A stretch of 64,000 bases of DNA, taken from assembly GCF_002205895.1 (NCBI RefSeq), contig NZ_NJDE01000015.1:1-64000 (forward strand). The letters run 5' to 3'. The notes under the pieces are model-generated. The model searched no databases, was not told where the DNA came from, and worked only from the letters and a program-made list of their open reading frames with translations. This DNA is from Saccharibacillus sp. O23. Lineage in GTDB: Bacteria; Bacillota; Bacilli; Paenibacillales; Paenibacillaceae. Below, piece after piece: positions 49,604 to 57,240 of this stretch (its first letter is position 1; each line of letters begins with the position of its first letter). The position numbers and the translations under genes are program-made.

Positions 49604-50239
49604 TTATTCCACGATCAATCCCAGAAGCCCGACGAAGACCGAAGCCTGATGAGGCGCGATTCGGCAGCCGGCCAGATCTTCCGGGTTCACGATCAGGGTA
49701 TCGAATTCGCAGCGGCTCAGGTCGACGCCTTGCAGCTTCACTTCCGACAGATTGATGCCGTCGATCTTGCAGCGCTCCAGTCCGAACTTCTGCACCTCCG
49801 CCGCGTACAAATCCGTACCCTCCAGCGAACAATCTTCGAATACGACGGATTTCATTTTGCCGAGACGCAAATTGGCGTAATCCCCGATACAATCGCTCGC
49901 GCGCACATGCTGCATCCGGCTGCTGCCGAAGTCCGTTCCGATCAGCTTGCAGCGCCGGAAGACCACGCGGTTCAGAAAACATTCCGTCAAATTAGCGTTC
50001 GACAGATCGCAATCTTCGAAGACCACATCCGTGAACTCCGCCTGCCGGAGCGCCGATTCCGACAGCGTTACCTGCTTGAACCAGACGCGGTCGAACGATA
50101 CTTTTTCATAGTCCAGCCCCAGCAGCTCTGTCGGGCCAACGATGACGTCCCGAATCTCGATACGTGACTCCAGATACAGCTCCGGTTCCGCCATCAGCAA
50201 TTCTTCGCGCAGTTTGGGGGCCGTTACTTGAACGGTCAT
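49604..50239 (-). CDS. Pentapeptide repeat protein
   Basis: A 211-residue protein. From about 50 to 190 it is built of A(D/N)LxF-like fivefold repeats (VVFEDCDLSNANLTECFLNR, FEDCSLEGTDLYAA, LSEVKLQGVDLSRCEF), which form a right-handed quadrilateral beta-helix. Some relatives mimic DNA and protect gyrase; others have unknown roles. Many Cys at the repeat centres are notable. AAAGGAGCG precedes the ATG at 50239; the longer in-frame start lacks a site. Confidence 0.85.
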   Translation of the reverse strand: MTVQVTAPKLREELLMAEPELYLESRIEIRDVIVGPTELLGLDYEKVSFDRVWFKQVTLSESALRQAEFTDVVFEDCDLSNANLTECFLNRVVFRRCKLIGTDFGSSRMQHVRASDCIGDYANLRLGKMKSVVFEDCSLEGTDLYAAEVQKFGLERCKIDGINLSEVKLQGVDLSRCEFDTLIVNPEDLAGCRIAPHQASVFVGLLGLIVE

Positions 50240-50432
50240 GCGAACACGCTCCTTTCTTTCGTTCGATCTTCTTATCTTCTCATATTTAAAGACTGCCGAG
50301 AAATGCTCCCGACAGCCTTTATTTCGAACAACTTTTTGAGATGCGTTCGCGTTCAATGCGTAAGAACCTTCAACGAGTCCTTTCGTCTGCCATCCTGGCT
50401 AACTCAAAATCCATAATGAAAAGAGTGATACT

Positions 50433-50618
50433 TTGCAGCGAAGTAAAATCGCGACCAACTTAATCTTATCTTTTTTAACGGGTTTGCTCGTGTTTTACGG
50501 GATTACTCGGACGCTGACCCTAAACGCCGTGTGGGCTTGTCTGGCCGCTGTCGGGATTGTCGCTTTAGGCTATTTATCTGTTTATTTGTTCAAAAGAAAA
50601 CGAAGTCCGTCCGATTGA
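50433..50618 (+). CDS. Small membrane protein, unknown
   Basis: A 61-residue protein with two predicted helices (about 6-24 and 32-52) and a basic tail (FKRKRSPSD). It begins at a TTG with AAAAGAG upstream and ends 4 bp before a strong terminator, which supports it as a real gene. No family recognised. Confidence 0.55.
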   Translation: MQRSKIATNLILSFLTGLLVFYGITRTLTLNAVWACLAAVGIVALGYLSVYLFKRKRSPSD

Positions 50619-50621
50619 TCG

Positions 50622-50662
50622 AAAACGGCCCCGTCGCATCAAAGCGACGGAGCCGTTTTTTT
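50622..50662. terminator. Bidirectional terminator
   Basis: Stem AAAACGGC-CCGTCGC with GCGACGG-GCCGTTTT (one unpaired base per arm), then TTTTT. It lies between the small membrane protein and the convergent MATE gene. Confidence 0.88.
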
Positions 50663-50686
50663 CGTGTCCGATCCGATCAACTCGCA

Positions 50687-52078
50687 TCAAATCAACTTAT
50701 GCCGGTACCATTTGCGCCCCATGAACCGCCAGACGAATACCGCGCCGCGGATCGCCCATTCGCAGTCCATCGCGAGCCAGACGCCGAGGATGCCGAGATC
50801 GAACACGATGCCCAGCACGTAACCGAGCACGACGCGGAACAGCCACATCGACAGCATGGAGACCATCGAAGTGAACTTGGCGTCGCCCGCAGCACGCAGC
50901 GCGGACGGGATCATGAAGCTAATGGACCAGAGCGGAATCTGCGCGATCGTATTGATCAGCACGATCAGGAAGATGTCGTCCACGATGTCCGAAGGCGGAT
51001 TGAACAGCCCGATCAACGGATGGAACAGCGGCATAATGATCAAGCCCATCAGCACGTAAGCGAACGAACCGAGCATGACGAACGATCGGGTCAATTTCTT
51101 CGCGTCTTTCACGTCGCGGCGGCCCATGCACTGTCCGACGACCGTGATCAGCGTGAGCGACAACGCGTTGGCGGGAATCTGCATGACCCCGGCCAGCGCG
51201 CCGCTGATCGCGTTGGTCGCGATCGCGTGCGTGCCCATGCTGACGATAAACACTTGAGTCAAGATCTTGCCGCCGTTGAAAAACATCTGCTCCGCCGCGA
51301 ACGGCATGCCGATCTTGAAGATCCGTTTGAGCATCCCGAAGCCGACTTCGAAGAAATCCCGGATATGCAAACGCAGTTCGGCGTCGATCTTGAGCAGATA
51401 ATACACGGCGCAGGCCGCCGCGAGATAACGCGAGATATTGACCGACAGCGTCATCCCGAATACGCCCAGATCCAGCCCGTTGATGAACAGCAGATTGAGC
51501 CCGACGTAAGTCAGGTTCATGACCAGCGACAGCGCGAGCGATGCCCGCGTCCGCCCGATGCCCCGCAGCGCGCCGCAGACCGCTTCGACGAAAGCCAGTC
51601 CCATATAAGAGATGCCGCTGCCGATCGTGTACGTCCGGGCCAGCCGCATGACTTCCGGCTCCGCCGTTCCGAACAGCAGATTCAGCAGCGGATTATGGAA
51701 GATAATCAAGATCAAGCCGACGAGCAGAGCCAGCAGCGAGACCGTCGAAGCCGCGCCCGCCGTCGATTTGGAGACCATCTCCGGGTTCTTGCTGCCTTTA
51801 TACTGCGCCACCACCACGGTGCCGCCCGTCGCCACCGCGACGAAGATGCTTAATAAGAAGATATTCAGCGAGTCCACCATATTGACCGCGCTGACCGCGT
51901 CCACCCCCGCCGAACTGATCATCGCCGTGTTGACCAAGTTCAGGCCGACGATAAATACCTGATCGACGAGCAGAGGAATAAACAATCCGATAATTTGTTT
52001 GTAATCGATCGAGCGCCCCGAGAGGTATTTGTCCAGCAGGCCGCTCCGTCTGTCCATGCGTAAGTCCGTTTCCGCCAT
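50687..52078 (-). CDS. MATE family efflux transporter (first)
   Basis: A 463-residue exporter with 12 predicted helices and the two-fold N/C repeat of the NorM/DinF superfamily (LFIPLLVDQVFIVGLNLVNT near the start, IGMPFAAEQMFFNGGKILTQ at the middle). Proton- or sodium-driven efflux of cationic compounds is expected. Start at 52078 with GAAGGG upstream. The mRNA leader contains an intrinsic terminator 50 bp before the start codon and a folded region upstream, so expression is probably controlled by transcription attenuation. If that leader is a guanidine sensor, this exports guanidine-like cations (inference). Confidence 0.9.
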   Translation of the reverse strand: MAETDLRMDRRSGLLDKYLSGRSIDYKQIIGLFIPLLVDQVFIVGLNLVNTAMISSAGVDAVSAVNMVDSLNIFLLSIFVAVATGGTVVVAQYKGSKNPEMVSKSTAGAASTVSLLALLVGLILIIFHNPLLNLLFGTAEPEVMRLARTYTIGSGISYMGLAFVEAVCGALRGIGRTRASLALSLVMNLTYVGLNLLFINGLDLGVFGMTLSVNISRYLAAACAVYYLLKIDAELRLHIRDFFEVGFGMLKRIFKIGMPFAAEQMFFNGGKILTQVFIVSMGTHAIATNAISGALAGVMQIPANALSLTLITVVGQCMGRRDVKDAKKLTRSFVMLGSFAYVLMGLIIMPLFHPLIGLFNPPSDIVDDIFLIVLINTIAQIPLWSISFMIPSALRAAGDAKFTSMVSMLSMWLFRVVLGYVLGIVFDLGILGVWLAMDCEWAIRGAVFVWRFMGRKWYRHKLI

Positions 52079-52119
52079 ATCCGACCCTTCTTCGTTTCTA
52101 AATTTTGAAATTCTCGACA

Positions 52120-52165
52120 CAAAAACAAAAACGCTCTTCCAGCACCCGCAGGGCTGAAGAGCGTA
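52120..52165 (-). terminator. Intrinsic terminator in the MATE leader
   Basis: A 9-bp stem ACGCTCTTC with GAAGAGCGT and inner CAGC/GCTG, followed on the minus strand by TTTTTGTTTTTG. It lies 42-87 bp upstream of the MATE start codon, inside the transcription unit. Confidence 0.82.
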
Positions 52166-52297
52166 GCTGACTATCGTAAAATGGAGCGATTCGTTCGGTG
52201 CTTAGGACCCCTCAGGTCCCGCTGCCGGACTGTGTTGCAAGGTTCCGTCAGTTTCGCCACGTCTGCCAATATAACACGGCTGAGCGGAAAGGACAAG
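52120..52297 (-). promoter_or_regulatory. Riboswitch-like leader of the MATE gene, candidate guanidine-IV (mepA motif)
   Basis: Promoter TTGTCC (52292-52297), 17-bp spacer, TATATT (52269-52274) predicts a start near 52262. A leader of about 95 nt with hairpin GGACC/GGUCC, pairings CGGA/UCCG and CUGAC/GUCAG and an ACGG sequence is followed by a terminator (52120-52165), then the MATE gene. The mepA-motif guanidine-IV riboswitch is known upstream of MATE genes in Firmicutes with this logic. I recall its consensus only poorly, so class assignment is tentative; that the leader is an attenuator is much better supported. Confidence 0.55.
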
Positions 52298-52349
52298 GCT
52301 CGATCATACCGCCGCGATCCGCCTAATTTGAAGCGAATTTACACAGCAA

Positions 52350-52790
52350 TCACGAAAAAGGAGACTGCTCGATTCCTTCGAGATTCAAGTAGACACTTCC
52401 GCGTTCGCTCGACTCATAGTTCCAATAAAGCTTCCCGTTGATCTCCAAAAGGAAGATATTTTCTTTTGAGATCTGCGTTAAAGGCTTCTCGTTCTGACCC
52501 AATTGTTCGACGATTTCTTCATACGTTTTGGGCAGAGCGATCAATTCCGGCTTTTCTTGATCGCGGAAGATCATAGCGCTTTGTTTGCCTTCCGAATCCT
52601 CGACGATCGCGATAAACGGACTGCGATAATAAGGTTTGGCCGCGATGACTCGAAGCCCTAGAGCCGAAACCTCCGATTGATAGCCGTCCGGCACGTACAA
52701 AGTATCTCCGGTCACCGCTTCGTGGGATTGATCGCAGGCTGCCGTCAACAAAAGGATAAGCAGAATCCAAGCCCTCTTTTTACCGCGCAT
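52350..52790 (-). CDS. Hypothetical lipoprotein
   Basis: A 146-residue exported protein: basic start, hydrophobic ILLILLLTAAC with a lipobox-like TAAC (Cys19), then a mixed alpha/beta domain rich in Glu and Tyr (DTLYVPDGYQSEVSALGLRV, FIAIVEDSEGKQSAMIF). No family recognised; it could bind a ligand at the membrane. Start at 52790 with GGAGGGG. It lies between the two MATE genes on the same strand but has its own gap of 50-90 bp on either side. Confidence 0.72.
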   Translation of the reverse strand: MRGKKRAWILLILLLTAACDQSHEAVTGDTLYVPDGYQSEVSALGLRVIAAKPYYRSPFIAIVEDSEGKQSAMIFRDQEKPELIALPKTYEEIVEQLGQNEKPLTQISKENIFLLEINGKLYWNYESSERGSVYLNLEGIEQSPFS

Positions 52791-52855
52791 GCAGATCCCC
52801 TCCGATCTCTTATACTCCATAAACGAGATCGCGGCTCTTTCGTTGCAAAACTCGT

Positions 52856-54274
52856 TTAACTCGGCTGCACCATAGGAATCTCCTGCCCGCTCTCTTCGCG
52901 CTGCGCCAGTTTGCGGCGGAACGGAATGTAGAGGATCAGTCCGAGCACGCAGGTGATCACTTCCGTCACCGTCATCGACCAGATGACGCCGTGCAGACCG
53001 AACATCGCATGCAGCACGATGATCGTCGGGATGTAGAGCACGCCCTGCGTCACGGACAAGACCATCGTCGGCATGCCTTCGCCGGCGGCTTGGAACAGCG
53101 TCAGGAACAGTCCGGTGAATCCGTTGAACAGCGCCGAGACGAGCATCGCCCCGAGAATGTAAGTGCCCGCTTCCAGCACGGCCGGATCGTTCGAGAACAG
53201 ACGCATGACCGGATCGCGCAGCACGTAGACCAGACCGACGAAGACGAAGGACACCGCGCCGATCACGCCGACCGAAGCGTTGAATCCGGCTTTGAAACGC
53301 GGGATGTTCGGACGGGCATAGTTGAAAGCGAAGAACGGAATCATGCCGATGAACAAGCCCATCGCGAGGAATTCCGGAATCTGCACGATGCGAAGTCCGA
53401 TCCCCGCGCCTGCCAGCACGTTCGAGCCGTATTCGATCATGTAATGGTTGAACAGCAGCGTCGTCACGATCATGAAAGCCGACTTGAACAGCTCCGAGAC
53501 GCCGATTTTATACACTTCCCACTGATCGCGAAGCGACAAACGGATGTAGCGGACGAAGCCGCGAAGATGTTCGCTTTTTTTCTGTAAAAAGTAAACGTAA
53601 TAAAGCGCAGAGCCCGCATTCGCCAGAATCATCGCCAGCGCGGCGCCCATGACGTGCATATCCAAGCCGAGAATGAGCAGCGGATCGAGAATCAAGCTTA
53701 GCCCCGTGCTGATAAAAATCCCGTACATCGACTGTTTCGAAGCGCCTTCCGAACGGACGAGCTGTTCCAGCGCGAAGTTCATCACGACCGTGAATCCGCC
53801 GCCGATCAGCGTCATCGCGTAGATCTTCGTATAATCGTGCGTCGAAGCGTCGGCCCCGAGCGAATTGACCAGCGGGACGATAAACAAGAACGAGACGAGC
53901 GCGATCAACAGCCCCGCGATCAAGCTGCCGTAGAACGCGTAACCGGCGACTTTCTTCCCGTGTTCCGGCGTTCCCCCGCCGACGAGCCGAGTGATGAACG
54001 TGCCCGCGCCGACTCCGAATACGTTGCCCGCCGCCATCAGAACGGTGAAGATCGGCAGGCCGAGCGTGATCGCCGACATCATCGCCGTATTGTGCAGCAG
54101 CCCGATAAAATACGCGTTGACGACGTTATAGACCGTGCCGACCGACATGCCGAGCATCATCGGGATCGACAGATGCGCGACGGCGCGGCTCAGGGGTGCT
54201 TTTTCCAGATAATATTGGTTCGATTCCGGTTCCTGCGGTTGCTGGTTATCCCGCTTTTCTTCCGAAGTTTTCAT
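52856..54274 (-). CDS. MATE family efflux transporter (second, MepA-like)
   Basis: A 472-residue exporter of the MepA branch of MATE proteins, with 12 predicted helices and the motif GNVFGVGAGTFITRLVGGG (about 80-98). A hydrophilic 25-residue N-terminus precedes the first helix. It lies 167 bp downstream of a MarR gene on the same strand, like mepR-mepA in Staphylococcus aureus, and should be drug-inducible through that repressor. GGAGGGTA precedes the ATG at 54274. Confidence 0.9.
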   Translation of the reverse strand: MKTSEEKRDNQQPQEPESNQYYLEKAPLSRAVAHLSIPMMLGMSVGTVYNVVNAYFIGLLHNTAMMSAITLGLPIFTVLMAAGNVFGVGAGTFITRLVGGGTPEHGKKVAGYAFYGSLIAGLLIALVSFLFIVPLVNSLGADASTHDYTKIYAMTLIGGGFTVVMNFALEQLVRSEGASKQSMYGIFISTGLSLILDPLLILGLDMHVMGAALAMILANAGSALYYVYFLQKKSEHLRGFVRYIRLSLRDQWEVYKIGVSELFKSAFMIVTTLLFNHYMIEYGSNVLAGAGIGLRIVQIPEFLAMGLFIGMIPFFAFNYARPNIPRFKAGFNASVGVIGAVSFVFVGLVYVLRDPVMRLFSNDPAVLEAGTYILGAMLVSALFNGFTGLFLTLFQAAGEGMPTMVLSVTQGVLYIPTIIVLHAMFGLHGVIWSMTVTEVITCVLGLILYIPFRRKLAQREESGQEIPMVQPS

Positions 54275-54441
54275 GCGAATACCCTCCATTTTATATGATC
54301 ACTTGCACAACTGTTCATGTATAGGATTGAGCGGGGGAGCGGCCGGCAGCGGACGAATATCTGCTCAGGCCCCGCCGTCGGACGATCTTCGCGATCGAAT
54401 CGGCGTGCCGCTCCACGCGTATTTTTTTGATGCAGTCCGAT

Positions 54442-54921
54442 TCAGAAATTATCCCGAACCTTCTCCAGCAGTCGGCGCAGCGTCTCCGCCTCTTCGTCCG
54501 TCATGCCTGCCGTGATCTGCCGCTCCGTGTCGAAAAAGATCCGGTCGAACTCCGACATCAGCGCTTCGGCTTTGTCCGTGACGTAGACCATCTTCTTGCG
54601 TTCGTTGCCTTCCGGGACGATCCGCTTGACGTAGCCTTTCTTCTCCAGACCTTGAAGCATGCTCGTGATGCTCGCGTTCGTGCGGTCGAAGCGCTTGGCG
54701 AGATCGTTCTGGATGATGCCCTGCTCTTGGAACATGTGAATGTAGCGGAGCATCTGCCCCTGCTGCGCGCTCAGTCCCAGCTCGGCCAACCGGCCGTCGC
54801 CCGCGGGCCGCATGCGGATCGCGATCTCGCGCAGCAAGCTGGAGAACGGAGCATCGATCCGCCGCCGGTCGCCCGCTTCCGCGAACTTCGCTTCTTCGCC
54901 GCCGTCCATATGATCGTTCAT
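54442..54921 (-). CDS. MarR family transcriptional regulator
   Basis: A 159-residue repressor with a winged-helix core (LSAQQGQMLRYIHMFQEQG, then LAKRFDRTNASITSMLQGLE and the wing KRIVPEGNERKKMVYVT). An acidic 20-residue tail starts the protein. AAGGGGAG lies before the ATG at 54921. Two identical palindromes sit on its promoter, so it is autoregulated; the downstream MATE exporter is the likely target (inference). Confidence 0.9.
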   Translation of the reverse strand: MNDHMDGGEEAKFAEAGDRRRIDAPFSSLLREIAIRMRPAGDGRLAELGLSAQQGQMLRYIHMFQEQGIIQNDLAKRFDRTNASITSMLQGLEKKGYVKRIVPEGNERKKMVYVTDKAEALMSEFDRIFFDTERQITAGMTDEEAETLRRLLEKVRDNF

Positions 54922-54989
54922 GATTCGTCTCCCCTTCTCTCGACGTCCGAATCCGGAATTCGACGCCTGCAATAGTTAATGATTGAACT

Positions 54990-55041
54990 GTTAGAGTTCT
55001 AACTATGCATTTAATATAATTGTTAGAGTTCTAACTGTCAA
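54990..55041 (-). promoter_or_regulatory. MarR promoter with two identical operators
   Basis: On the minus strand: -35 TTGACA (55036-55041), 17-bp spacer, -10 TATATT (55013-55018). The 14-bp palindrome GTTAGAGTTCTAAC occurs twice: at 55022-55035 it fills the spacer between the boxes, and at 54990-55003 it covers the region just after the start site. Centres are 32 bp apart, about three helical turns, so both dimers sit on one face. Confidence 0.88.
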
Positions 55042-55292
55042 CACCCTAATTGTTTTTGGAGAAAATAATGACGGCGGACAAAAGACGGTTCGGAGGCACG
55101 AAGAGTCAGGCCTCGCGCTGTACCCGCTTCGCGGCCGCGCTTACGATCGGCGCAGAGCCGGATTCGCCGTTCGGAAAGCGGCGAATCGCGCCGGATTTCG
55201 GCGGGCGGTGGCGGCGGGGTAGACGGCGACGGGCGGAGCGGTCGGCGTAATAGGGCGGAGGCGGGATGTCGCGCCGCTGCCATCCAAACACG
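55042..55292. other. Intergenic region without a gene
   Basis: GC-rich, with only scattered short inverted repeats (CGCCG with CGGCG near 55165-55190). I see no promoter, gene or conserved element. Confidence 0.5.
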
Positions 55293-55332
55293 ACAAAAAG
55301 CCTCTTCGCCGATCAGCGGCGAGGAAGCTTGA
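55293..55332 (-). terminator. Terminator of the ECF sigma factor gene
   Basis: Stem AAGCCTCTTCGCC with GGCGAGGAAGCTT (two mismatches), then TTTTT on the minus strand. Confidence 0.75.
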
Positions 55333-55360
55333 GCCCGCGAAGCGGGCGCGTTTGGGCGCG

Positions 55361-56347
55361 TTAGGGTTCCGCGACTTCGTCCGCGGCGCCGGGCGGCGCC
55401 CCGATGCGGCCCAACTTGTCGTCGGCCAGCATCAAATACAGATCGCGGACGCGCGGCCCGTCCGGGCCTTCTTCCGCCAGCAGGCACAGCACGGCGCGTA
55501 CCTCGCCGTCCTGCCGGAACACGAGCTGCAGCTCCCCGTTGACCGGCTCGGCCGAAGCCTGCCATTCGCGGAGCTGCGCATACAGGCGGCGCGACGTCAG
55601 CAGCGCCAGCACCCCTTTCCGGCCGATCATCGGCCGGACGACCGTCCGCAGTTCGCGGCCGCCGCCGTCGGCGGAGAACACCGGCTGCTCGGCGAGCAGC
55701 TCCAACATGGCGCCGACGTCGTAGGCGTCGAACGCGGCGGCGAAACGCCGCAGCAGCCCGGCGCGTGCCTCGCCGCGCCGACCGGCCGCGCGCGGCGTAT
55801 TCCCGCTCGCGGCCGGTTCCGCTTGCAGCGAGCGCTTGACCCGGCTGTAGATCTGCCGGCAGCCGGCTTCGCTCTTCCCGGTCATCTCCGCGATGGCCGC
55901 GTAATCGTAACCGAACGCTTCGCGCAGCACGAAGACGGCGCGTTCGCCCGGCGACAGCCGTTCGAGCAGCACCAGATACGCGTAGCTCAGCATGTCGCGC
56001 CGCTCCGCGACGGCTTCCGGATCGTCGTCTTCGCCGCTGATCGGCTCCGGCAGCCATTCGCCGATATACGTCTCGCGGCGGCTGCGCGCCGAGTTGAGCA
56101 GGTTCAGGCAGGCGTTGGTGACCATGCGGGCCAGATACGCTTGGATACGGTCGATGCCCTGCGGTCCGCGCCTGCCCAGTTCCGCGAAGCAGTCCTGCAC
56201 GGCGTCCTCCGCTTCTTCCGCCGAACCGAGCATCCGGTAAGCGATCGCGAACGCGTATCGTTTATACTGCGCGTACCATTCTTCGAGCTGCTCCCTGTCG
56301 CGATCTTCCCGCTCCGCCGAAGCGTCCGCGTTCCGGCTCGTCTCCAT
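55361..56347 (-). CDS. ECF41-like RNA polymerase sigma factor with SnoaL-like tail
   Basis: A 328-residue sigma factor. Region 2 (AYRMLGSAEEAEDAVQDCF) is followed by the family-specific WLPEPI (about 114-119) and region 4 (LSPGERAVFVLREAFGYDYA, then KSEAGCRQIYSRVK). The C-terminal 130 residues are an NTF2/SnoaL-like domain that regulates activity in ECF41 factors; its NPDKL-like motif reads ADDKL. ECF41 genes usually sit beside their target, a carboxymuconolactone decarboxylase or oxidoreductase. None is adjacent here. GGAAGGGGAG precedes the ATG. Confidence 0.88.
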   Translation of the reverse strand: METSRNADASAEREDRDREQLEEWYAQYKRYAFAIAYRMLGSAEEAEDAVQDCFAELGRRGPQGIDRIQAYLARMVTNACLNLLNSARSRRETYIGEWLPEPISGEDDDPEAVAERRDMLSYAYLVLLERLSPGERAVFVLREAFGYDYAAIAEMTGKSEAGCRQIYSRVKRSLQAEPAASGNTPRAAGRRGEARAGLLRRFAAAFDAYDVGAMLELLAEQPVFSADGGGRELRTVVRPMIGRKGVLALLTSRRLYAQLREWQASAEPVNGELQLVFRQDGEVRAVLCLLAEEGPDGPRVRDLYLMLADDKLGRIGAPPGAADEVAEP

Positions 56348-56424
56348 AGCCGATCTCCCCTTCCTTTTCGTGGATCGAGACGGATTCGTCAAAAAAGACA
56401 GTCCGCGCTCGCCTCTTTTTTCTC

Positions 56425-56620
56425 GCTAACGGAACACAGATTCCTTAGAGCTCGTTTTTGTCTTCTTTTTGAGCGCTAACGGATCGCATGTCTCTTAGGC
56501 GTTCAAAAGCGGCCGAAAATCGCAAAAAATCGCTGTTTTTCTCGTCTAAGCGTCATCTCGTTCCGTTAGAAAATTCGATGACATCGAAAATTCGTTCTAA
56601 GCGTCTCTCAGTTCCGTTAG
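56425..56620. repeat. Intergenic modular repeat, family A, copy 2
   Basis: Two forward units (56425-56448, 56475-56498) and two second-type units (56546-56569, 56597-56620) flank a core with GCGGCCGAAAATCGCA and AAATCGCTGTTTTT. Order, spacing and core match copy 1 at 24574-24768. It occupies the middle of the gap 56348-56774. Confidence 0.88.
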
Positions 56621-56774
56621 AGACCGAAAAGATCGAACGACTATAATCAGCAGCTTAAACGTCCTTCCCTCGATTAGGTTCCGCCTGCACGCATACAAGC
56701 AGACATTTCCCCTCTGACCTATAAACAATATAGAACCGTCCAACGTGACAAAAAAAGCATAAAATCCGAAAAAG

Positions 56775-56818
56775 CGAAAAAAGACCCGAACTTCTGATCT
56801 AGTCAGAAATTCGGGCCT
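56775..56818 (-). terminator. Terminator of the tRNA gene
   Basis: Stem CCCGAA-TTCTGA with TCAGAA-TTCGGG (one bulge per arm) and a TCTAG loop, followed on the minus strand by TTTTTT. Confidence 0.82.
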
Positions 56819-56835
56819 TAGTCACAAAATAAGGA

Positions 56836-56919
<84 letters not shown>

Positions 56920-57134
56920 ATATCTTGATGTTCGCGATTACCTCGCGAGCACAAGAAATAATATACCATGCTCTCGGCGATATGGCAAGCATTATTTCGA
57001 TTTTTTTATTATACGCAAAAAAAGAGGCCGCTATTCGTCCCTTTGATCGGAGACGAACAGCGAACCTGCTTATAGCTTGAGCATGAATCGCAACGACGGA
57101 TTCCCCGCCAGCTTCCGATCCGAGCCTTGCGAAC

Positions 57135-57229
57135 TTAGCGCATGCCGGAAGCGTTCACCAGAAGCGGTACCGCTTCCGCGCGGCTGGCCTGATCGGCGGC
57201 GTCGAAGACGCCGCCGGATTTGCCGCTCA
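57135..57229 (-). pseudogene. Remnant of the C-terminal end of an SLH domain
   Basis: A minus-strand reading gives KSGGVFDAADQASRAEA, then VPLLVNASGMR and a stop, which looks like the end of an S-layer homology domain (consensus RAEAvvlLvralg). It begins 12 bp after the GH43 stop codon, in another frame, and no upstream SLH part remains. It is probably a decayed tail of a gene, perhaps a former SLH-anchored form of the GH43 protein, lost by frameshift and deletion (inference). Confidence 0.5.
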
Positions 57230-57240
57230 TCGCCTTCTAC

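Noticed and set aside
55038-56057. Long minus-strand open frame of 339 codons overlapping the sigma factor gene
   Set aside because: Arg/Ala-dominated composition, no motif, lies in another frame of the convincing ECF41 gene and runs through its terminator; a GC-rich shadow.
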